DNA of 20,061 nt, taken from Candidatus Solibacter sp. (GTDB lineage Bacteria; Acidobacteriota; Terriglobia; Bryobacterales; Bryobacteraceae). The notes under the pieces are model-generated. The model did not search any database. It saw nothing but the letters and a program-made list of their open reading frames with translations, and had not been told where the DNA came from. The position numbers were made by a program, and so were the translations under genes. Below are positions 15,784 through 20,061 of the stretch, in pieces (position 1 is the first letter of the stretch; each line of letters starts with the position of its first letter). The stretch lies in contig JADGNT010000003.1 in NCBI GenBank assembly GCA_017883345.1, positions 1 through 20,061 of the forward strand. The letters are read 5' to 3'.

Positions 15784-15813
15784 TTGGATATGAACCGGTC
15801 GGTTTAGGACTAT
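15784..15813 (+). promoter_or_regulatory. Candidate promoter with palindromic operator
   Basis: TTGGAT (15784-15789) and GACTAT (15808-15813) could form a weak sigma70-type promoter with an 18-bp spacer, ending 28 bp before the AhpD-like gene. The spacer contains the palindrome AACCG-GT-CGGTT (15793-15804), a shape often seen in TetR-family operators. No TetR gene lies in the window. The palindrome is read directly; the promoter and regulator are inference. Confidence 0.3.
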
Positions 15814-15840
15814 CCATCACAGCGCGGTATCCTGGTCGGC

Positions 15841-16236
15841 ATGGCCACCCTCGGACTCGTCGAATACCCCGATGCCCCTGCCGAAGTGCGTGCGGTCTAT
15901 GACGACATCATGGCCACCCGCCACATCAACTGGATCAACAATTTCTGGAAAGCCCTGGCCCACGATCCTCCCACCCTGCGGCGCACCTGGGAAAGCATCA
16001 AGCAGATCATGGCTCCCGGAGCCCTGGACCCGCTCACCAAGGAGATGATCTACGTGGCCGTAAGCGCCACCAACCAGTGCGCCTATTGCATCGCCTCGCA
16101 CACCGCCGCGGCGCGCAAGGCGGGCATGACGGACGCCATGTTCGCCGAACTCATGGCCGTGGCCGGCATGGCGAATGAAACCAACCGCCTGGCCAGCGGA
16201 TACCAGGTCGAAATCGACCAGCCCTTCAAGACGTAA
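15841..16236 (+). CDS. Carboxymuconolactone decarboxylase/AhpD-like family protein
   Basis: The 131-residue protein is an all-helical AhpD-like fold. It carries the family's redox motif as QCAYCIASH (Cys80, Cys83, His87), preceded by LTKEMIYVAVSATN and followed by KAGMTDAMFAELMAV. The CxxC with nearby His is that of AhpD-type peroxidase/disulfide enzymes rather than the true decarboxylase, so an alkylhydroperoxidase or thiol-redox role in the cytosol is likely. The physiological substrate is unknown and no ahpC partner is present here. The ATG at 15841 has no clear Shine-Dalgarno. A palindrome of TetR-operator type lies upstream at 15793-15804. Confidence 0.92.
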   Translation: MATLGLVEYPDAPAEVRAVYDDIMATRHINWINNFWKALAHDPPTLRRTWESIKQIMAPGALDPLTKEMIYVAVSATNQCAYCIASHTAAARKAGMTDAMFAELMAVAGMANETNRLASGYQVEIDQPFKT

Positions 16237-16328
16237 CCCGGCGTGGCGGAAGTTGCTCATGGCGCCTGCGGCGTCTCCAGCGAATGATGAAAATGCCGCT
16301 GCCCATCGGGATACCGTTCCCGCACACT

Positions 16329-16604
16329 TCACTTCACCCGGCGGTACACTTCTTCCCGGTCTCCCACCTTCACCACGAGGACGAGCAGAGCTTCATCCCG
16401 AATCTGATAGATGGCGCGGTAGTTCTTCCCCGGCCCTACATAGACCCGATAGAGCTTTTCCTTCGTCTTCATCTTCTCCACGCCATGAGGACGTGGATTC
16501 TCTTCGAGGCGGAGAATGTCCCGGTTCACCTGCCTGCGGACGTGAGGATCGAGCTTGCGGAGGTCCCTTTCGGCGGCGGGAGTGACTTCAACGCGGTAGG
16601 CCAG
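16329..16604 (-). CDS. RelE/ParE-type toxin, likely CTG start
   Basis: Reading the minus strand from just after the antitoxin stop gives a 91-residue RelE-like protein beginning LAYRVEVTPAAERDLRKLD. It continues through RRQVNRDILRLEENPRPHG and KLYRVYVGPGKNYRAIYQI to the conserved tail VVKVGDREEVYRR. This is the full length and order of the family (ribosome-dependent mRNA interferase or relative). The frame has no ATG, GTG or TTG before GTG 16529, which would delete the first 25 residues. CTG at 16604 lies 3 nt after the antitoxin TGA, with GGGGGA about seven bases upstream, so I propose it as the start. If it is not used, the gene may be silent or truncated. The catalytic residues vary in this family and cannot be fixed by eye. 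Confidence 0.72.
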   Translation of the reverse strand: MAYRVEVTPAAERDLRKLDPHVRRQVNRDILRLEENPRPHGVEKMKTKEKLYRVYVGPGKNYRAIYQIRDEALLVLVVKVGDREEVYRRVK

Positions 16605-16607
16605 GAC

Positions 16608-16874
16608 TCAGTCCCCCAGTTTCCGCATAAGGTCACGGAGTGAGATGGTCCCCTTTTCTTCCGCTTCCGCCAGAGCTGCGCGGGCGTCTTCCAGGTCGAT
16701 TCGGTCCATTTCCTCCTGGGCCAGGAGCTCCAGGAGGCGGAGGTCTTCTATCGGGATGATGGCGGCCAGGTCTTTCCCACGGCGGGAGACAATCGTCCGC
16801 TCCTTTCCGTAGGCGGCGCGGTTTACGACATCCGGAAACTCTTCCCGCGCTTTCGAGACATTAAGACGTGTCAT
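16608..16874 (-). CDS. Phd/YefM-family antitoxin
   Basis: The 88-residue protein starts MTRLNVSKAREEFPDVVNRA and has GKERTIVSRRGKDLAAIIPIEDLRLLE. This is the N-terminal DNA-binding fold of Phd/YefM antitoxins. An acidic helical tail (about 52-88) is suited to wrap the toxin. It lies immediately upstream of the RelE-type toxin gene (3-nt gap before the proposed CTG). ATG at 16874 is chosen because it begins the family fold; the frame stays open upstream but that extension has no family character. The promoter region holds three GTAC sites with 9-bp spacing starting 7 bp before the ATG, a likely autorepression operator. Confidence 0.87.
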   Translation of the reverse strand: MTRLNVSKAREEFPDVVNRAAYGKERTIVSRRGKDLAAIIPIEDLRLLELLAQEEMDRIDLEDARAALAEAEEKGTISLRDLMRKLGD

Positions 16875-16880
16875 GATGGT

Positions 16881-16944
16881 GTACCGCTCGTACAATCTGT
16901 ACCAGTCCACATCCAGTATCGTCGGAAGTTGCCCGGCTTTGCAA
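16881..16944 (-). promoter_or_regulatory. Candidate promoter and triple-GTAC operator of the Phd/RelE operon
   Basis: On the minus strand TTGCAA (16944-16939) and GATACT (16920-16915) make a plausible sigma70-type promoter with an 18-bp spacer. Downstream of it GTAC occurs at 16899-16902, 16890-16893 and 16881-16884, exactly 9 bp apart. They form overlapping inverted repeats (GTACA-GAT-TGTAC and TGTAC-GAGCG-GTACA). Antitoxin binding to repeated palindromes in this position is normal for Phd-type operons; the assignment here is inference. Confidence 0.45.
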
Positions 16945-16980
16945 GGCGGAAAAGTGAGGGCGCGGCGTCCCCCGCACCTA

Positions 16981-17034
16981 CCGTCTTCTCCGCTTCCTCC
17001 GCGTCTCCGCGGTCTGCCTCCGCATCTTCGCGTC
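16981..17034. repeat. Degenerate ~9-bp repeat of GCGGAG type
   Basis: Read on the minus strand, the segment is a series of related short units (ACGCGAAG, ATGCGGAGG, CCGCGGAG, ACGCGGAGG, AAGCGGAG), spaced about 9-12 bp. It lies in the 289-bp gap between the antitoxin start and galT and has no coding potential I trust. From general knowledge, similar GCGGAG/ACGCGGAG phrases occur between genes in several unrelated bacterial phyla. Its role is unknown. Confidence 0.55.
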
Positions 17035-17111
17035 AACAAGCATCCCCCAAACTCCCAGCGAACCCGGTTCCCGCGCGAAGACTTCGTCCCATCGTTCTGT
17101 TTCCGCCACGA

Positions 17112-17117
17112 TATAAT
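17112..17117 (+). promoter_or_regulatory. Consensus -10 element upstream of galT
   Basis: TATAAT matches the sigma70 -10 consensus and lies 46 bp before the TTG start of galT. No good -35 is found 16-18 bp upstream, so the promoter assignment is tentative. It would give a leader of about 40 nt that includes the GGAGGAA ribosome-binding site (17148-17154). Confidence 0.35.
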
Positions 17118-17163
17118 CTAGTGTTGCCGACCGCCGATCGTCATACCGGAGGAATCCCCGTAC

Positions 17164-18165
17164 TTGCCTGAACTGCGTAAGGACCCCATCACAGGGCGAT
17201 GGGTCATTATAGCCACGGATCGCGCCAAACGCCCCAGCGATTTTGTCCGGCAGGTGGTGCCGCCTCCCACAACCGCCATCTGCCCTTTCTGCTACGGAAA
17301 TGAAAACAAGACACCACCCGAGGTGCTGGCCTACCGCACCTCCGGGAACCGCGACCAGCCCGGGTGGCGCGTGCGCGTCGTGCCCAATAAATTCCCCGTC
17401 CTCGGCATCGAAGGCGAGTTGAACCGCCAGGGCGAGGGCATGTACGACAAGATGAACGGCATCGGCGCCCATGAGGTCATCATCGAAGGGCCCGACCACG
17501 ACAAGACCCTTGGCAACATGTCCGAGAAGCTCATCGAAGAGGCCCTCTGGGCCTTCAAGGAGCGCGTCAACGATCTCAAGAAAGACCGCCGCTTCCGTTA
17601 CATCCTCCTCTTCAAGAACCATGGCGACGCCGCGGGCGCCACGCTGGAGCATCCGCACTCCCAGTTGATCGCGCTCCCCGTCATCCCCAAGCGCGTCAAG
17701 GAAGAGGTGGACGCCGCCAAGATCTTTCACGATCTCAAGGAGCGCTGCATCTACTGCGACATCATCCGCCACGAGACCGCCGCCGGCGTGCGACTGATCA
17801 GCGAAACCGACCGCTTCACCGTGCTCGCGCCCTATGCGCCGCGTTTCCCCTTTGAAACCTGGATTCTGCCCAAGCGCCACGAATCCCATTTCGAGGATGC
17901 CGACGGGTCCACCGTGGCCAACCTCGCCTGGATCCTCCGCGCCACTATTCGAAAGCTCGAAAAGGTGCTGGAAGGGCCGGCATACAATTTCATCGTGCAC
18001 AGCGCGCCCGTCCAGGAAGGTCCGCTGGCTCACTACCACTGGCACATCGAGATCATTCCAAGACTGACCAATGTCGCCGGCTTCGAATGGGCCACCGGCT
18101 TTTACGTCAACCCGACTCCGCCGGAAGAGTCCGCCAAGTTTCTCAGGGAGGCCGGACTCGGATAG
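17164..18165 (+). CDS. galT: Galactose-1-phosphate uridylyltransferase
   Basis: This 333-residue cytosolic enzyme of the Leloir pathway exchanges UMP between UDP-glucose and galactose-1-phosphate. It begins LPELRKDPITGRWVIIATDRAKRP, typical of the family. The zinc-type pair CPFC is at 40-43. The active site is EHPHSQ (His163, a likely metal ligand, and His165, the expected uridylylated nucleophile), where Ser replaces the Gly seen in the E. coli HPHGQ. A second CxxC (CIYC, 195-198) and the C-terminal HYHWHIEIIPR (290-300) are also present. The start is TTG at 17164, supported by GGAGGAA upstream (about 11-nt spacing); no ATG or GTG fits. A related nucleotidyltransferase activity (for example on ADP-glucose) cannot be excluded. 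It precedes the TPR, yvcK and glmU genes on the same strand. Confidence 0.9.
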   Translation: MPELRKDPITGRWVIIATDRAKRPSDFVRQVVPPPTTAICPFCYGNENKTPPEVLAYRTSGNRDQPGWRVRVVPNKFPVLGIEGELNRQGEGMYDKMNGIGAHEVIIEGPDHDKTLGNMSEKLIEEALWAFKERVNDLKKDRRFRYILLFKNHGDAAGATLEHPHSQLIALPVIPKRVKEEVDAAKIFHDLKERCIYCDIIRHETAAGVRLISETDRFTVLAPYAPRFPFETWILPKRHESHFEDADGSTVANLAWILRATIRKLEKVLEGPAYNFIVHSAPVQEGPLAHYHWHIEIIPRLTNVAGFEWATGFYVNPTPPEESAKFLREAGLG

Positions 18166-18180
18166 CCAACCACACTCCGG

Positions 18181-18210
18181 TTGCATCTCTATGGCGCGGT
18201 CTGATATAAC
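18181..18210 (+). promoter_or_regulatory. Candidate sigma70-type promoter of the TPR-yvcK-glmU genes
   Basis: TTGCAT (18181-18186) and TATAAC (18205-18210) are separated by 18 bp and end 14 bp before the ATG of the TPR gene. This is one of the better -35/-10 matches I saw in intergenic sequence here. It would allow the downstream genes to be expressed apart from galT, with a very short leader. Confidence 0.4.
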
Positions 18211-18224
18211 CGTCCTGCGTTCTC

Positions 18225-18836
18225 ATGGCGGACAAGAACAAGAGTGCGGCGGATTCCCGGATCGCTGACAGGCGCATGGCGAAACCCCAGGCATCCCGAA
18301 ACACCAAGAATCCCGCTCCCGTTCCCACGGCGGAAGCGTCCCGTGCCGCCCTCGCCCTCACGCAGTTGAAAACGTTCGAAGCCGCCATGAAGCTATTCCA
18401 CGCGCGCCGGTTCACCGAAGCGCGCGTTCTCTTCCAGCAGGCAGCCGCCGGCGCCGAACGCGACGTCGCCCAGCGCGCCCAACTGCACATCGCCATGTGC
18501 GACCGCCGGCTCCAGCAGACCACGGTCAGTTTCGGCACCGCCGAGGAATGCTATACCTACGGCGTGGCGCTGATCAACGCGCGCAACGCCGCCGAAGCCC
18601 GCATCCACCTGGAGAAGGCGTTGGCCATTGCTCCCGGCTCCGACCATATACACTATGCGCTGGCGCTGGCCCAGGCACTTTCGGGCGATCTTGCCAACGC
18701 CCAGGAGAATCTCCGCCGCGCCATTGAACTGGAACCGCGCAACCGCATGATCGCGCGCCAGGATGCGGATTTCGCTCCGCTGGCCCACCAGGCCCCGCTC
18801 CGGGCCCTGCTCTATCCGGAAAAGAAGGCGTGGTAA
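18225..18836 (+). CDS. TPR-repeat protein
   Basis: This 203-residue protein has a Lys/Arg/Ala/Pro-rich, probably disordered N-terminus (1-45) without a signal peptide. About three tetratricopeptide-like helix pairs follow (about 50-80, 106-137 and 140-173), the clearest being EARIHLEKALAIAPGSDHIHYALALAQAL and then AQENLRRAIELEPRN. Such proteins act as interaction scaffolds; the partner is unknown. The ATG at 18225 lacks a Shine-Dalgarno and would have a short leader if the promoter just upstream is right; an in-frame ATG at 18276 is an alternative. It lies 59 bp after galT and 31 bp before yvcK, so an operon with yvcK and glmU is likely. Confidence 0.82.
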   Translation: MADKNKSAADSRIADRRMAKPQASRNTKNPAPVPTAEASRAALALTQLKTFEAAMKLFHARRFTEARVLFQQAAAGAERDVAQRAQLHIAMCDRRLQQTTVSFGTAEECYTYGVALINARNAAEARIHLEKALAIAPGSDHIHYALALAQALSGDLANAQENLRRAIELEPRNRMIARQDADFAPLAHQAPLRALLYPEKKAW

Positions 18837-18867
18837 AGATGTCGACTCTCCGGCCCAGGCCCCTCGC

Positions 18868-19872
18868 ATGGAAGACCACTCCCCACTCCGCGTAGTCGCC
18901 ATCGGCGGGGGTACCGGCCTGTCCAGTGTCCTCGAAGGGTTGAAGCACTACGCCCGGCCCACCGGCCCCGCGACGCCCGCGGTGGACATCACCGCCATCG
19001 TCACCGTGACCGACGATGGCGGCAGTTCCGGACGCCTGCGCCGCGAGTTCGACGTGCTCCCGCCGGGCGACATCCGCAACTGCATGGTCGCCCTCAGCGA
19101 AGACTCCGCGCTGCTGTCCCGCCTCTTCCAGTACCGTTTCCAATCCGGCCGCGGGCTCAAGGGCCACAGCTTCGGCAACCTCTTCCTCATGGCCCTGACC
19201 CAGATCCTGGGCGATTTCCCCGACGCTGTGAAGGCCTCCTCGGAAGTCCTCAAAATCGCCGGCCGCATCTACCCCAGTACCACCGCCAACGTGTCACTGG
19301 AAGCCACCCTCGCCAACGGCGCCGTCATCGTCGGCGAAACCCAAATCAGCCGCAGCAAGCATCGCATCCAGTCCATTCGCCTGCGGCCGCGTAAGGTCCG
19401 CCCCATGCCCGCCGCACTCACCGCCATCGCCGGGGCCGACGTGATCACCCTCGGCCCCGGTTCGCTGTTCACCAGCATCGTTCCCAATCTGCTGGTGGAG
19501 GGCATCGCCGCCGCCATCCGTTCCTCGCCCGCCCTCAAGTGCTACTTTGTCAACCTCATGTGGCAGCCCGGCGAAACCGATGAATTCCGCGCCAGCGATC
19601 ACGTGCGCGCCGTCCACCGCCACGCCGGCGGCAAGTTCCTGGACTACGCCGTGGTCAACGTCCGCTCCATCACCAGCGCGCTGAAGAAGCGCTACGCCAG
19701 GCAAGCCGCCCTCCCGGTGGAGAACGATATCGACGCCCTCATGAAGATGGGTCTGAAGGTCGTGGCCGGCAACCTCTCCAGCGATACTGACAAAATCCGC
19801 CACGACCCCGCCGCCACCGCCGCCGTCGTGATCAAGCTGGCACAGGAAGGCCGCCGCCGCAAGCACGCATAA
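18868..19872 (+). CDS. yvcK: YvcK/CofD-like gluconeogenesis factor
   Basis: This 334-residue protein belongs to the YvcK (YbhK) branch of the CofD-like family. It carries [19 protein letters not shown] near the start, [13 protein letters not shown] (46-58), LPPGDIRNC (64-72), GHSFGNL (99-105) and the later [12 protein letters not shown]. YvcK proteins bind UDP-sugars including UDP-GlcNAc and are needed for growth on gluconeogenic carbon sources and for cell shape in Firmicutes and Actinobacteria. A transferase reaction has not been shown for this branch. ATG at 18868 is chosen because it sits just before the conserved fold; the frame stays open to 18763 but that part overlaps the TPR gene. 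The usual neighbours rapZ and whiA are absent in this window, and glmU follows instead. Confidence 0.95.
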   Translation: MEDHSPLRVVAIGGGTGLSSVLEGLKHYARPTGPATPAVDITAIVTVTDDGGSSGRLRREFDVLPPGDIRNCMVALSEDSALLSRLFQYRFQSGRGLKGHSFGNLFLMALTQILGDFPDAVKASSEVLKIAGRIYPSTTANVSLEATLANGAVIVGETQISRSKHRIQSIRLRPRKVRPMPAALTAIAGADVITLGPGSLFTSIVPNLLVEGIAAAIRSSPALKCYFVNLMWQPGETDEFRASDHVRAVHRHAGGKFLDYAVVNVRSITSALKKRYARQAALPVENDIDALMKMGLKVVAGNLSSDTDKIRHDPAATAAVVIKLAQEGRRRKHA

Positions 19873-19880
19873 TAGTAGTA

Positions 19881-20061
19881 ATGCACAAGCCCGTAACCAT
19901 CGCGATCCTCGCCGCCGGACTCGGCACCCGCATGAAGAGCCGTCACGCTAAGGTGCTGCACAAGGCCGGTGGCAAGACTCTTCTCCAGCACGTCATCGAT
20001 ACCGCGCTCGCTCTCGCCCCGCCCGAGCGAATCTTCGCCGTGGTCGGGCACCAGGCCGATC
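19881..20061 (+). CDS. glmU: GlmU N-terminus (UDP-GlcNAc pyrophosphorylase), cut by window end
   Basis: The first 60 codons encode the nucleotidyltransferase signature [19 protein letters not shown] (residues 9-27), followed by [14 protein letters not shown]. This fits the N-terminal uridyltransferase domain of the bifunctional GlmU, which makes UDP-N-acetylglucosamine for peptidoglycan and lipopolysaccharide. The acetyltransferase half lies beyond the window, so a single-domain relative cannot be excluded. The start ATG lacks any Shine-Dalgarno and overlaps the last of four consecutive in-frame stop codons of yvcK (TAATG). This suggests translation by re-initiation. Confidence 0.9.
   Translation, partial: MHKPVTIAILAAGLGTRMKSRHAKVLHKAGGKTLLQHVIDTALALAPPERIFAVVGHQAD

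Noticed and set aside
16873..17171. Two 80-82 codon open frames on the plus strand upstream of galT
   Set aside because: They translate the periodic GCGGAG-type repeat into Pro/Arg/Ser-rich sequence and lack ribosome-binding sites.
16978..18186. 402-codon open frame on the minus strand opposite galT
   Set aside because: galT has intact catalytic motifs and a ribosome-binding site; the antisense frame has none and runs into the GCGGAG repeat.
18763..18867. Longer YvcK start at 18763
   Set aside because: The extension overlaps the TPR gene and is Arg/Pro-rich with no family similarity.
1..20061. CRISPR array, tRNA, rRNA, insertion sequence or prophage
   Set aside because: No direct-repeat/spacer array, no cloverleaf or rRNA-like segment, and no transposase, integrase or phage structural gene was seen on either strand.

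Overview
The window looks like chromosomal DNA of a GC-rich Acidobacteriota, most likely of the Solibacter/Bryobacter group. The evidence is the mix of protein families. There is a TIGR03435-type protein (a family expanded in Candidatus Solibacter), an Acidobacteria-type VWA protein (TIGR03436-like), an Oar-like TonB-dependent receptor with an N-terminal carboxypeptidase-regulatory-like domain, and a very large exported sortilin-like/BNR-repeat protein. No 16S rRNA or other taxonomic marker lies in the window, so this placement is inference. There are no RNA genes, insertion sequences, phage genes or CRISPR arrays that I can see.

Layout: 1-798 is the 3' end of an unrecognised, probably exported protein. 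804-6445 (minus) is a two-gene unit, TonB-dependent receptor then VWA protein. Divergent from it, 6628-9071 (plus) encodes a sensor histidine kinase and an OmpR-type regulator sharing an ATGA overlap. 9150-9838 (minus) is a ribbon-helix-helix antitoxin/PIN toxin pair. 9918-10331 (minus) is apaG. 10440-13892 (plus) is the sortilin-like beta-propeller protein, followed by an excellent intrinsic terminator and a second hairpin. 14017-14970 (minus) is the TIGR03435 protein. 15213-15726 holds two small unknown genes converging 1 nt apart. 15841-16236 is an AhpD-like carboxymuconolactone decarboxylase-family protein. 16329-16874 (minus) is a Phd/RelE-type toxin-antitoxin pair. 17164 to the end (plus) is galT, a TPR protein, yvcK and the start of glmU.

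How the genes may work together: the receptor/VWA pair and the two-component system share one 182-bp divergent intergenic region that carries a perfect 8-bp inverted repeat, so local regulation is plausible. The last four genes centre on UDP-sugars: GalT interconverts UDP-hexoses, GlmU makes UDP-GlcNAc, and YvcK family members bind UDP-sugars. The two toxin-antitoxin modules sit as small minus-strand islands between unrelated genes.

No gene cluster here is convincingly a new system. The observations most worth checking are the Phd/RelE module (no ATG/GTG/TTG start for the full-length toxin, and a GTAC triplet operator with exact 9-bp spacing), Gly-rich insertions in three unrelated exported proteins, the quadruple in-frame stop before glmU, a roughly 9-bp-period GCGGAG-type intergenic repeat, and the double hairpin after the sortilin-like gene.
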